A stretch of 64,000 nucleotides of DNA from CAYVBJ01 sp964449075 (GTDB lineage Bacteria; Bacteroidota; Rhodothermia; Balneolales; Balneolaceae). How positions within the stretch are numbered: position 1 is the stretch's first letter; each line of letters begins with the position of its first letter. Below are positions 16,962 through 25,907 of the stretch, piece by piece. Where the stretch lies: assembly GCA_964449075.1 (NCBI GenBank), contig CAYVBJ010000006.1, forward strand, positions 62,001 through 126,000, read 5' to 3'. Position numbers and translations under genes: made by a program. Below the pieces are notes generated by a model. It searched no databases. It was not told the origin of the DNA and saw only the letters and a program-made list of their open reading frames with translations.

Positions 16962-18692
16962 CTATTTCATCTTCAAAACAATCAGTGTCAGGTCATCCTG
17001 AACAGACCCGTCACTGAAGCGACGGGCCTCGTCAATGATCGTATCCAGGATGTCTTTGGCCGATTTATCCCTGTTGGTAAGAATACATTTTTTTAGTCTG
17101 TCCTCTTCATACTCTTCATCCAGGTTCTCATTGTATGATTCCGTAACTCCATCCGTAAACATCACCAGCAGATCGCCGGAATCGAGCTGCTCGCTATCTT
17201 CCTCATAAGGAGTGATTGTCTCCATTGCACCCAGAAGTAGTCCTCCAACATCCAGTGTCTCGAACGTGTCACTTCCTTTGCGAAGCAGTAATGGCGGATT
17301 ATGTCCCGCATTTACATAGCGAAACTTTTTTTCTTTGTGATAGTAAATTCCCCAGAAAAAAGTAATGAACTTGTCGCTTGGCGTATTGTCAAAAATAATC
17401 TGGTTTATACGGTCTGTAGCTTCGTGCAGTGAAATATCAACCGGAAGCAGTACATGTAACATCGATTGCAGGTTGGCCATCAGAAGAGCAGCAGGAGTTC
17501 CCTTTCCGGTAACATCAGCAATGGCAAAAACATGATCTCCCAGGGGTGTTTCCGCAATATCAAAATAATCACCGCCCACAAAACGCGATGATACATTTAC
17601 GGCCGATACATCCAGATTTGGGATGGAGGGGAACGGATCTGGCAACAGACCTCGTTGTATCGCTTTTGCGATCGAAAGTTCTTCTTCAAGCCTCTCCTTT
17701 TCAATTCGCTCTTCCAGCAGGTATGTTTTCTGTACAGTCAGAACTGTTAAATTGCCAAGACTTTGCAAAAAATTTAAGTCGGATTGAGTGTAGGGTTCTT
17801 TATTAACTCTTTCTCCAATACCGATTACAGCGGTTTTTTTGTTTTGTATTGAGATAGGGGCTATGGCCACAATTCCATTATGTTTCAAAAATGAAAACTC
17901 TTCAATACAGGACTCATCAAGTATTTTCACATCATTCTCAAGATCAAACAGCAGTTGAAGTTCCTTATCTGTGGGTTCAGTCTTTAAAGCGTTAGAAGCC
18001 ATCAGTGTGGGTTTTTCATTCTCGAGGTAGATCAAAAAGAAAGTTCGAATCAAAAGCTGTCCGAGCAACGAGAACTTAAAAATACGTGCTATCTGTTTTC
18101 GGTCGGTTAGCACATTAAATTCTTTGGATATATCAAGAAGTGTATTTAATTCATAGAGTCGCCGGTCGAGGCTTTTATTTGTTTTTTTAAGCTCTGAAAA
18201 GAGCTGAGAATTAGCCAGTGCAACGGATGAGATGATACAAAGGCTTTCCAAAAATTCAAGCTCATGCGGTTCAAAGATTCTGTTATTGGCTTTTCTGTTC
18301 AGATACAGAAAACCAAGTTGATGATTGCTTGTGCGAAGGCTGAAAAAATAACCACCCGACATATCTTCAAACAGATCCGGTGAACTTTCAGAATAGTTAT
18401 CGTATTTGTAGTGGGCTTTTTTTTCTTTTTTTACCGGAAGGTCAATTTTTACACTATCACCTTCAGCGTATTTTGATTTACCTTTAATTCTTTTAATTTC
18501 GTAACCGGTACCAGATGTGTTTCGAATCAGGATTGCTGCTTTCGGCACCATCAGTTTGCCCATTGTGATCAGAAGCAAATTGTTCAGGATAAATTTACTT
18601 TGCCGGGATTCGATAAGCATCCGGCTGGTCTCCAGGAGAGTTTTAAGAGCAAAACGGGATTGTTTTTCAGAATCTGCTTTTCCTGATATCAC
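16962..18692 (-). CDS. PP2C/SpoIIE-type serine phosphatase with GAF sensor domains (RsbU-like)
   Basis: A 576-residue soluble protein. It has two GAF-like regions (about residues 15-175 and 190-330), a coiled linker (EERIEKERLEEELSIAKAIQ), and a SpoIIE/PP2C phosphatase domain (about 355-575). Metal-binding acidic positions sit in GGDYFDIAE, AIADVTGKGTPAAL, MFTDGVTE and DDLTLIVLK. Such RsbU-like enzymes dephosphorylate a STAS-domain antagonist and so release a partner-switch. It is the last gene of a leftward trio, beginning only 4 bp after the stop of the anti-sigma kinase gene. The GAF domains imply control by a small ligand. The signal is unknown. Confidence 0.9.
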   Translation of the reverse strand: MISGKADSEKQSRFALKTLLETSRMLIESRQSKFILNNLLLITMGKLMVPKAAILIRNTSGTGYEIKRIKGKSKYAEGDSVKIDLPVKKEKKAHYKYDNYSESSPDLFEDMSGGYFFSLRTSNHQLGFLYLNRKANNRIFEPHELEFLESLCIISSVALANSQLFSELKKTNKSLDRRLYELNTLLDISKEFNVLTDRKQIARIFKFSLLGQLLIRTFFLIYLENEKPTLMASNALKTEPTDKELQLLFDLENDVKILDESCIEEFSFLKHNGIVAIAPISIQNKKTAVIGIGERVNKEPYTQSDLNFLQSLGNLTVLTVQKTYLLEERIEKERLEEELSIAKAIQRGLLPDPFPSIPNLDVSAVNVSSRFVGGDYFDIAETPLGDHVFAIADVTGKGTPAALLMANLQSMLHVLLPVDISLHEATDRINQIIFDNTPSDKFITFFWGIYYHKEKKFRYVNAGHNPPLLLRKGSDTFETLDVGGLLLGAMETITPYEEDSEQLDSGDLLVMFTDGVTESYNENLDEEYEEDRLKKCILTNRDKSAKDILDTIIDEARRFSDGSVQDDLTLIVLKMK

Positions 18693-18696
18693 AATA

Positions 18697-19119
18697 TTAG
18701 GATTTTTTTTTACACATTTTTATTTCATTAATACCACTATCCCGCAGATACTGGACATCGTCCATAAGTTTATGCATTAAATAGACACCCATTCCGCCCC
18801 TCTTTTTTTCTCTGATTTGTTCTCTGACGTTCGGAAACCTGTAAGTAGAGCTATCAAATGATTTACCCTTATCAAAAAGGGAAACGCATATTTGATCTTT
18901 ATTTATATCAAGCTCAATTTCAACCTGCTCATTTTCATTGTAGTTATAAGCGTGTTTTATAATATTGGTAAATGCTTCATCTACTGCAAGCCGCACATCT
19001 TCGATATCTTTTTTTGAATATTGATGCTTACTTGCGTTATTCGCAACAAAACGACGTACTTCTGCAAGCTTTTCTGTTGATGCCTTAACTTTAAAATTAT
19101 ATATACTGTTAGATGACAC
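18697..19119 (-). CDS. RsbW/SpoIIAB-like serine kinase (HATPase_c_2)
   Basis: A 140-residue GHKL ATPase: N-box EAFTNIIKHAYNYNEN (about 49-64), G1-like SLFDKGKSFD and G2 GGMGVYLMHKLMD near the C-terminus. The family binds and inhibits a sigma factor or other target and phosphorylates the STAS antagonist. The STAS gene ends 14 bp before its start and the phosphatase gene begins 4 bp after its end, completing a kinase/antagonist/phosphatase set. No sigma-B-like gene is in the window, so the output target is encoded elsewhere. Confidence 0.88.
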   Translation of the reverse strand: MSSNSIYNFKVKASTEKLAEVRRFVANNASKHQYSKKDIEDVRLAVDEAFTNIIKHAYNYNENEQVEIELDINKDQICVSLFDKGKSFDSSTYRFPNVREQIREKKRGGMGVYLMHKLMDDVQYLRDSGINEIKMCKKKS

Positions 19120-19133
19120 GATCTGCTGGTTGT

Positions 19134-19493
19134 TTAATCGTCCGAATTTATAAATTTTTGGATAGCATCCTCTTCATCTTCCAGAATGTCATAAAGAGTG
19201 GGAAAACCAAGAAGGTCAAAAACATTATAGACCCTTTTGCTCATGTTGGTGAGTTTTATATCTCCGCCAAGACTTCTTACATCTTCAATGTAGGCCATAA
19301 AAACTCCTAAACCTGCACTTGCTATGTAATCAAGGTCATCAAAATTAACGATGATGTTATATTTGTTTTTGGCAATCAGCTCTTTGAGTTCATCTTCCAG
19401 CTGAGAAGCGGTATGTGCATCAAGTTCACCCTCGAGATCTAAAACATCGTAATCCTCGGATTTTCGGTGTTCAATTCTGAAATTTTTCATCAC
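19134..19493 (-). CDS. STAS-domain anti-sigma-factor antagonist (RsbV/SpoIIAA-like)
   Basis: A 119-residue single STAS domain. The phosphorylation loop is recognisable as DDLDYIASAGLGVFMAYI (about 51-68), with the serine of the S-x-G-L-G motif, and the LEGELDAHTASQLEDEL start is typical. It is the first gene of the leftward trio; its phosphorylation state would decide whether the downstream RsbW-like kinase is free. About 620 bp of non-coding sequence lie upstream. Confidence 0.9.
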   Translation of the reverse strand: MMKNFRIEHRKSEDYDVLDLEGELDAHTASQLEDELKELIAKNKYNIIVNFDDLDYIASAGLGVFMAYIEDVRSLGGDIKLTNMSKRVYNVFDLLGFPTLYDILEDEEDAIQKFINSDD

Positions 19494-20114
19494 AACAGAT
19501 TTTTTTTTAGACAGAAAATATTAGCAATACAGTATGATAGGATATTTTTGGCAAACACGTAACAATGGGTAAAAAATAATTATGACCTGTCAAAAATTCA
19601 TACGAAGAAAGGAAAAAATAGATACATAAAAAATAAGGCATCACACGTATCCGGTGTGATGCCCTGACTATTCATCAAGAGAGACGCTACTTGAGCGCTT
19701 TTAAAAGTAGTAAAAATGCAACTTATTCCCCAAATTTTATTTCTATTTCTTTAAATATTTTACGAAAAAAATTTTAAAAAGGGAATTCCGGCTTCCAATT
19801 GAAAATAATGTCAGTTTTAATTGTAAGTGTTTTCACCTATAGAGTGTCTGTTTAAGCTAACTTCTTATGAATTATAGCAGTACAATTTTTCCTTTTTTTT
19901 GAAGTGAAAATAAAGATGTTATAAAAACATGAAACATTTTTTTTGTAATCTTTGAAAATAAAATACAAATTCCATGCTTAAATTCGGTCAATCCGGAAAT
20001 TTTTTTGAGGTAGTAAATCAGTTTCATTTTCAGATCGCTCTGTTACTCAGCTTCACATGGTACAGGGTGTATAATTTCAAAAACCTAATTTAAACTTAAA
20101 ACAGCTGACTGATC
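19494..20114. other. 621-bp A/T-rich intergenic region between divergent operons
   Basis: No convincing gene. It must hold the leftward promoter of the STAS operon and the rightward promoter of the sugar cluster. It includes a strong leftward terminator hairpin at 19622-19663 and a nearby 6-bp hairpin (19687-19692 with 19705-19710). A TATAAT hexamer at 20070-20075 sits 40 bp before the symporter start but has no clear partner box. Confidence 0.6.
19622..19663 (-). terminator. orphan leftward intrinsic terminator
   Basis: A 10-bp perfect stem (19637-19646 with 19654-19663, loop 7 nt) is followed on the minus strand by TTATTTTTTA. It would stop a leftward transcript, but no minus-strand gene lies immediately to its right: everything from 20115 to 27422 is on the plus strand. 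The transcript it ends may be a small RNA. Confidence 0.65.
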
Positions 20115-21698
20115 ATGGTCGATTTTCAGGTACATTTGCTTGACTGGATTGTAATTATCACATATATCATAGCAGCACTGGCTCTTGGTTTTTATGTGGG
20201 TAAAAAAACTGAAGATTCAGAGGGGTATTTTCTCGCAGGCAGGAAATTGGTTTGGCCGCTGGTAGGTTTTTCACTTTATGCATCCAATATGTCTGGCAGT
20301 TCATTTGTTGGTCTGGCAGGGGAAGGATATGCACGTGGAATTGCAGTTTTTAATTATGAATGGGCTGCCACTATTATCCTCATCTTTTTTGTTTTCTTTA
20401 TTCTGCCGTTTTACCTGAAGTCGAAAGTTTATACTATGCCGGAATTTTTACAAACCCGGTTTGATCGCCGGTCAAGAGTGATGTTCTCGGGATTTACAGT
20501 ATTTGCCAATCTCTTTATTGATGCAGCAGCAGGTCTTTTTGCAGGTGGAATTGTCATGCAGATGCTCTATCCGGAAGTTCCGATCTGGGTGCCTATTGCC
20601 ATTTTGGGAGTTCTTGCAGGTGTATACACAGTTTTCGGTGGATTATCGGCCGTGGTGATAACAGATACGGTTCAGGCAGTTGTTTTGATTTTGGGTTCAA
20701 TTATTATTGCTTTTCTTGCTTTTGGGGAACTCGAAAGCTGGGATCAGCTGGTTCAGGCTGCTCCTCAGGACGGGTTAAGCCTGATCTTACCTGCGGATGA
20801 CGCATTTCTTCCATGGCCGGGTCTGTTTACAGGGGTCTTTATTATTGGTTTCTATTTTTGGGCGACGAACCAGTTTATCGTCCAGCGAACCCTCGGGGCA
20901 AAAGATCTTAATCACGGACGATGGGGAGCTCTGTTTGCGGGGTTACTGAAACTCCCGGTTCTTTTCCTCATGGTTCTGCCCGGAACAATCGGAATTATTC
21001 TCTATCCCAATCTTGCAAGACCTGATCTCGTCTTTCCGACGTTAACTTTTGATTTATTGCCGGTGGGAATGCGCGGATTTATTCTTGCTGCAATGATTGC
21101 CGCAATTATGTCGAGTATTGACTCTACACTTAACTCCGCTTCCACATTGGTTACAATGGATTTTATTAAGCACTACAAACCGGAAGTTTCGCAGAAAACT
21201 CTTGTTGCAATCGGTCGTGTAGTTACATTCGTCTTTATGGTGCTGGCTGTTGCCTGGGCTCCGCAGATTATTAAGTTTGAGACACTATGGCAATATTTAC
21301 AATCCATCTTAGCGTATATTACCCCGCCAATTGTAATCTGCTTTATTATGGGGATTTTTTGGAAAAGAGCAAACCGGCATGGTGCTTTTTTAACTCTTGC
21401 AGTGGGAATTCCGCTTGGAATTATTGGCTTCTTCTCTAACGAGATTTTTGGATTAATGGATATTCATTTTCTCTATGCATGCTTTTTCCTGTTTCTTTTA
21501 AATGGATTGATTATGATTACAGTTAGCCTCAATTCCGAAGCGCCTGATCCTGAAGTAGTTGAAAAATACACCTGGAGCAGAAAAGTGTACCAACTGGAAA
21601 CAGAGGAGCTGAAAGGACTGGCATGGTACAAAAATTACAGGATTCAATCTCTGTTTATATTAATACTTACAGCGTGCCTGGTTGGCTACTTTTGGTAA
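20115..21698 (+). CDS. sodium:solute symporter (SSS/SGLT family), probable sugar carrier
   Basis: A 527-residue integral membrane protein with about 13-14 hydrophobic helices. The N-terminal GKKTEDSEGYFLAGRK stretch and the following LVGFSLYASNMSGSSFVGLAGEGYARG match SGLT-type symporters, and the IAAIMSSIDSTLNSASTL segment carries the Na+-site serines. It would take up a sugar with sodium, which suits a saline habitat. It heads a five-gene same-strand cluster with fructokinase, amylosucrase, MFS and trehalase, so sucrose, trehalose or their hexoses are likely substrates. Substrate not readable from sequence alone. Confidence 0.88.
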   Translation: MVDFQVHLLDWIVIITYIIAALALGFYVGKKTEDSEGYFLAGRKLVWPLVGFSLYASNMSGSSFVGLAGEGYARGIAVFNYEWAATIILIFFVFFILPFYLKSKVYTMPEFLQTRFDRRSRVMFSGFTVFANLFIDAAAGLFAGGIVMQMLYPEVPIWVPIAILGVLAGVYTVFGGLSAVVITDTVQAVVLILGSIIIAFLAFGELESWDQLVQAAPQDGLSLILPADDAFLPWPGLFTGVFIIGFYFWATNQFIVQRTLGAKDLNHGRWGALFAGLLKLPVLFLMVLPGTIGIILYPNLARPDLVFPTLTFDLLPVGMRGFILAAMIAAIMSSIDSTLNSASTLVTMDFIKHYKPEVSQKTLVAIGRVVTFVFMVLAVAWAPQIIKFETLWQYLQSILAYITPPIVICFIMGIFWKRANRHGAFLTLAVGIPLGIIGFFSNEIFGLMDIHFLYACFFLFLLNGLIMITVSLNSEAPDPEVVEKYTWSRKVYQLETEELKGLAWYKNYRIQSLFILILTACLVGYFW

Positions 21699-21774
21699 TT
21701 TCACAAAAAGTTATTAGCAATATTGACAGAACTCTTGCCTGGAAATAAAGGATCGGTTCTTAAAAAACAAAACT

Positions 21775-22662
21775 ATGTCTGAAAAATTAATTTGCGGAAT
21801 TGGAGAAATTTTATGGGATCAGTTTCCGGATATGAAACGTCCGGGCGGGGCACCTTCAAATGTTATTTATCATACAACTAAGCTGGGAGTTGAAAGCAGG
21901 TTAATCAGCAGAGTCGGGGATGATAAAAATGGACTGGAGATTGTAAACTATCTAAATCAGAAAGGTGTAAATACTGAATTTATCCAGCTGGATAAAAGAC
22001 ATGAAACCGGAAGGGTTGATGTTACATTCGATAAAAAAAATGAACCCCGCTACAATATTATAAAGCCAGTTGCCTGGGATTATATTGAAAAAAATAAGCT
22101 TCTTGTAAAAGTTGCCAAAAACTCAGACGCTATAGTTTTTGGGACATTGGCACAACGAATGCCGGCATCGGCTGAAACAATTCAGTGGTTCCTGGAACAA
22201 TCATCGGCTGATACACTGAAAGTGCTGGATGTTAATTTCAGATCGCCTTACATATATGAGGAGATTGTTAAAAAATCCCTCTTACTGGCTGATGTTGTAA
22301 AAATTAACCACGAGGAACACGCTTCTTTGAAAAAGATGCTGAAAGCAAGTGATTTGGAATCGGTTTTGTTCAGCGAGTTCGGAATTTCAGGAATTTGCAT
22401 TACAAAAGGTCTTGATGGAAGCGAATGGATTTCAAAGGAAGATCAATTCAAACAGCCTGTATATAAGGCAAAAACAGCTAAGGGTGACTCTGTAGGACTT
22501 GGAGATGGGTTTACGGCTGTTCTGACAGTTGAGCTCGTTAAACATGGTGATGCAGTAGTCGCAATGGATCGAGCCAGCCGTTACACGGCACTTCTTGCCG
22601 GGAGAAGAGGCGGAATGCCGGAACTTTCAGAAAAAGAAATTGAACAGGTCTTTACTAATTAG
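21775..22662 (+). CDS. PfkB-family carbohydrate kinase, probable fructokinase
   Basis: A 295-residue ribokinase-fold enzyme: GEILWDQFPDMKRPGGAPSN at the N-terminus (sugar-binding, typical of fructokinases), RVGDDKNG near 43, and the PfkB second signature GDSVGLGDGF with catalytic Asp244. It would phosphorylate fructose to fructose-6-phosphate with ATP. It sits 12 bp before the amylosucrase gene, whose reaction releases fructose from sucrose, giving a coherent pair. It follows the symporter by 76 bp. Confidence 0.88.
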   Translation: MSEKLICGIGEILWDQFPDMKRPGGAPSNVIYHTTKLGVESRLISRVGDDKNGLEIVNYLNQKGVNTEFIQLDKRHETGRVDVTFDKKNEPRYNIIKPVAWDYIEKNKLLVKVAKNSDAIVFGTLAQRMPASAETIQWFLEQSSADTLKVLDVNFRSPYIYEEIVKKSLLLADVVKINHEEHASLKKMLKASDLESVLFSEFGISGICITKGLDGSEWISKEDQFKQPVYKAKTAKGDSVGLGDGFTAVLTVELVKHGDAVVAMDRASRYTALLAGRRGGMPELSEKEIEQVFTN

Positions 22663-22674
22663 CAGCCGGAGTTA

Positions 22675-24654
22675 ATGAGTTCTGAAGTAACAAATGAAAG
22701 TATGATCTCTGAAATCCATTCGAATAGAAAAGAACAACTGAAGCCGTTTCGTAAATACTTAAAATTGAAACATTCAGATTTTCTGAAAAAGAACAGTGAT
22801 TTTGAAAATAGATTTACAAAATGGTTCCCGGTATTTTTGGAAAATTACAGCATTTTGTTCGGACAGGATTCTGAGGTTGAAGGCCATCTTCTGAAAATTG
22901 TTGATAGAATTGTTGAAGGTGTTAAATCACGTCCCGGCTGGCTTCTGAAAAAAGATATGGAGAGAGAGGAATCGGATTGGTATCAGCATCCCAATCTGAT
23001 CGGCGCCATGCTCTATGTTGATAAGTTTGCAGGCACATTCAGCGGTGTCGAAACGAAAGTGCCATACCTGAAGGAGCTTGGAATCAACTATCTTCATTTA
23101 ATGCCATTTTACAAAACAATCGATGGTTTCAATGATGGGGGCTATGCCGTATCCGACTACCGGGAAACCCGGAAGGATCTGGGTTCTGTAGAAGACTTGC
23201 AAAAACTGGGCAGAATGCTTGATGAAAGCCAAATTGAACTGGTTGCCGATGTTGTTTTAAATCACACCTCTGATGAACATCCGTGGGCCAAAAAAGCGCT
23301 GGAAGGTGATCAGCAGTATCAAAGCTATTTTCTGATGTTTGACAGTGAGGATGAGGTGCAGCAATATGAAAAATACCTGGTTGATGTATTTCCGGAATTT
23401 GCTCCCGGAAGTTTTACGTATAATGATGCACTTGATAAATGGATATGGACATCGTTCTACTCTTTTCAGTGGGATTTGAATTACAAGAATCCCGAGCTGT
23501 TCAATGCAATGTTCAGTGAAATCCAGTTTGTTGCCAATCTTGGAGCAGGAGTGCTTAGAATGGATGCCGTTCCATTTACCTGGAAAGAGAAGGGTACATC
23601 ATGTCAGAACCTTCCCGAAGCACATACGTTATTGAGAGCTTACCGGGCACTTATGAGAATTACAGCGCCTTCAGTGGTTTTAAAATCTGAAGCGATTGTG
23701 AGTCCGGAAGAAATTATAAAATACCTGGGAACCGGGGGTTATGAAGGTTATGAATGCGATTTAGGCTATAACGCAACACTGATGAATCACATGTGGCATG
23801 CACTTGCATGTCAAAACACCCATCTGTTGAGAACCACGCTTTCAAGATTGCCAAATGCACCGGGAACAGCGGCATGGATTAATTATGTGCGTTGCCATGA
23901 CGATATAGGCTGGGGGATATCGGACGAAAATGCCGACGCTGTTGGTCAAACAGGATGGGAGACAAGAAGATTTTGCACAGATTTCTACAGCGGAAACCAT
24001 GAGGGCAGCTTTGCGGAAGGATATGTATTCCAGCGGGATTCTCTGAGCGGCGAAGCTCGCATTTCGGGTACCGGTGCAGCACTTGCAGGTCTTCAAAAAG
24101 CACTGGTTGAGTCGGATGAGCAGGGGATTGAATTCTCCGTAAGAAGGCTGCTTCTTCTTTATAGCATAACCTACTTTTACAAGGGTATTCCACTGCTTTA
24201 CATGGGCGAGGAGATTGGCCAATTCAATGATTTTTCCTATCTCAATATTCCGTACCGGCAGAAGGATAACCGGTGGGTACACCGGCCTGACATGGATTGG
24301 GAAAAAGCAGAATTGCGGAAAAAAGAAGGCACGGTTGAAAATAAGTTGTTTAACGGGCTCAAACAACTGGCTAAAATACGTAAACAGCAGCGGGCATTGC
24401 ATAGTGCGGCAAATAATAAAATTCTGATACTTCCTTATGATTCAGTTTTCGCCATGGAAAGAGAAACTGAGGATAGCAGATTATTGATGCTGACTAATTT
24501 TTCTCAACAGGATGTATATATTCAGAATCACGACTTGCCGGCAAATTGGCAAAATATGAGTATGAGGGAGCTTTTTTCTGACAAAAAACAGTCCGGTATC
24601 GAAACGATACAGTTGCCGCCGTATGGATTCAAATGGTTTGAACCTGATCTCTAA
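22675..24654 (+). CDS. amylosucrase (GH13)
   Basis: A 659-residue intracellular GH13 enzyme without signal peptide. The all-helical N domain (1-110) followed by the barrel matches Neisseria polysaccharea amylosucrase throughout. Catalytic residues are the nucleophile Asp297 (GVLRMDAVPF), acid/base Glu339 (LKSEAIVSPEE) and transition-state Asp409 (RCHDDIGW). The DGGYAVSDYR and YNATLMNHMWH blocks are also present. Amylosucrase cleaves sucrose, adds the glucosyl unit to an alpha-1,4-glucan and releases fructose without a nucleotide sugar. The adjacent fructokinase would consume the fructose. Sucrose hydrolase or phosphorylase are close relatives, but the length and domain layout favour amylosucrase. 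Confidence 0.87.
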   Translation: MSSEVTNESMISEIHSNRKEQLKPFRKYLKLKHSDFLKKNSDFENRFTKWFPVFLENYSILFGQDSEVEGHLLKIVDRIVEGVKSRPGWLLKKDMEREESDWYQHPNLIGAMLYVDKFAGTFSGVETKVPYLKELGINYLHLMPFYKTIDGFNDGGYAVSDYRETRKDLGSVEDLQKLGRMLDESQIELVADVVLNHTSDEHPWAKKALEGDQQYQSYFLMFDSEDEVQQYEKYLVDVFPEFAPGSFTYNDALDKWIWTSFYSFQWDLNYKNPELFNAMFSEIQFVANLGAGVLRMDAVPFTWKEKGTSCQNLPEAHTLLRAYRALMRITAPSVVLKSEAIVSPEEIIKYLGTGGYEGYECDLGYNATLMNHMWHALACQNTHLLRTTLSRLPNAPGTAAWINYVRCHDDIGWGISDENADAVGQTGWETRRFCTDFYSGNHEGSFAEGYVFQRDSLSGEARISGTGAALAGLQKALVESDEQGIEFSVRRLLLLYSITYFYKGIPLLYMGEEIGQFNDFSYLNIPYRQKDNRWVHRPDMDWEKAELRKKEGTVENKLFNGLKQLAKIRKQQRALHSAANNKILILPYDSVFAMERETEDSRLLMLTNFSQQDVYIQNHDLPANWQNMSMRELFSDKKQSGIETIQLPPYGFKWFEPDL

Positions 24655-24671
24655 AATATAAATATACACTC

Positions 24672-25901
24672 ATGACGCACCTGAAGGTTAAAATCTCACT
24701 TATTTTCAATTATATCATTTTTGCAATTCTGCTAAACAGTGTCGGAATTGTAATCATGCGAATGATTAATGAGTACGGAATCCCTGAGGAGTCTGCTGCT
24801 GTTCTGGAGGCTTATAAGGATCTCTCAATTGCTATATTCTCTTTTGTAGTTGCATCCTTTATTCCCAGAATAGGTTATAAAGTGACAATGCTGATAGCAC
24901 TTGTAATTACAGCGGTTGCCTGTGTAGCTATGCCACTTGCAGGCGGCGGATTTTTAATGAGTAAAATTTTGTTTGCCGCTGTCGGCTTCAGTTTTGGCCT
25001 TGTTAAGGTATCTGTTTATTCAACGGTGGGGCTTGTTACGGAAGGTACAGATGAGCATGCCAGCTTCATGAGTACGCTTGAAGGTCTTTTTATGGTCGGT
25101 GTTTTAGGGGGATTTTGGATATTCGGATATTTCATCGATTCCAGTTTCTTTACCTGGCTCGATACATACTGGCTTTTGGCTGCTATAAGTGTGGGAGCTG
25201 CCATTCTGCTGGCTGTAACAGAACTGGATGAGAGTCAGGCTCAGCCGGAGGAAGAGTTTGATACTGTAAAGGATTTTATGAAGATGTTTTCACTACTGAA
25301 AGCACCGCTTGTTTTGATATTTATACTAAGCGCATTTTTCTATGTGTTTATAGAGCAGAGTATTCAAACATGGCTGCCAACTTTTAATAACAAAATATTG
25401 CTGCTTCCTGAGTCAGTGAGTGTATGGATGTCGAGCATATACCTGGGAGCCCTGGCCGTGGGCAGGCTGACCAGCGGCTGGGTAATGAAAAAAATAAGCT
25501 GGAATATTGTTTTGGGCGGATCTTTGGTTCTTGCATTTATTTTAGTTGTGCTGGTGCTGCCGTTAACGGAAGGAATTGAACCCGGAGCATACCAGGGGTT
25601 TGCAACTATTCCGCTGGCTGCCTACCTGTTTCCGTTAATTGGATTTTGTATTGCGCCTATCTACCCGACATTAAATTCAACCGTACTGAGTAAACTTCCA
25701 AAACCAAGGCAGAGTCCGATGACCGGGCTGATTGTCATATTTTCTGCGCTTGGCGGCACCGCCGGATCGATAATTACAGGTGTTATTTTTGGACAGTTCA
25801 GCGGTCAGTATGCCTTTTATTTCACACTTGTTCCGATAACAATTGTCTTTTTATTACTTTTCCCTTATAAACGATTAATCGAAACTTTTTCAATGGATTA
25901 A
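24672..25901 (+). CDS. MFS transporter, sugar-permease type
   Basis: A 409-residue protein with 12 predicted hydrophobic helices in two six-helix halves and a cytosolic loop near residue 200 (ESQAQPEEEFD). It resembles sugar MFS permeases of the FucP/hexose type more than drug exporters, but I cannot assign a substrate. It starts 17 bp after amylosucrase and ends 6 bp before trehalase. In this setting it probably moves a disaccharide or the glucose released by trehalase. Confidence 0.83.
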   Translation: MTHLKVKISLIFNYIIFAILLNSVGIVIMRMINEYGIPEESAAVLEAYKDLSIAIFSFVVASFIPRIGYKVTMLIALVITAVACVAMPLAGGGFLMSKILFAAVGFSFGLVKVSVYSTVGLVTEGTDEHASFMSTLEGLFMVGVLGGFWIFGYFIDSSFFTWLDTYWLLAAISVGAAILLAVTELDESQAQPEEEFDTVKDFMKMFSLLKAPLVLIFILSAFFYVFIEQSIQTWLPTFNNKILLLPESVSVWMSSIYLGALAVGRLTSGWVMKKISWNIVLGGSLVLAFILVVLVLPLTEGIEPGAYQGFATIPLAAYLFPLIGFCIAPIYPTLNSTVLSKLPKPRQSPMTGLIVIFSALGGTAGSIITGVIFGQFSGQYAFYFTLVPITIVFLLLFPYKRLIETFSMD

Positions 25902-25907
25902 GATTTT

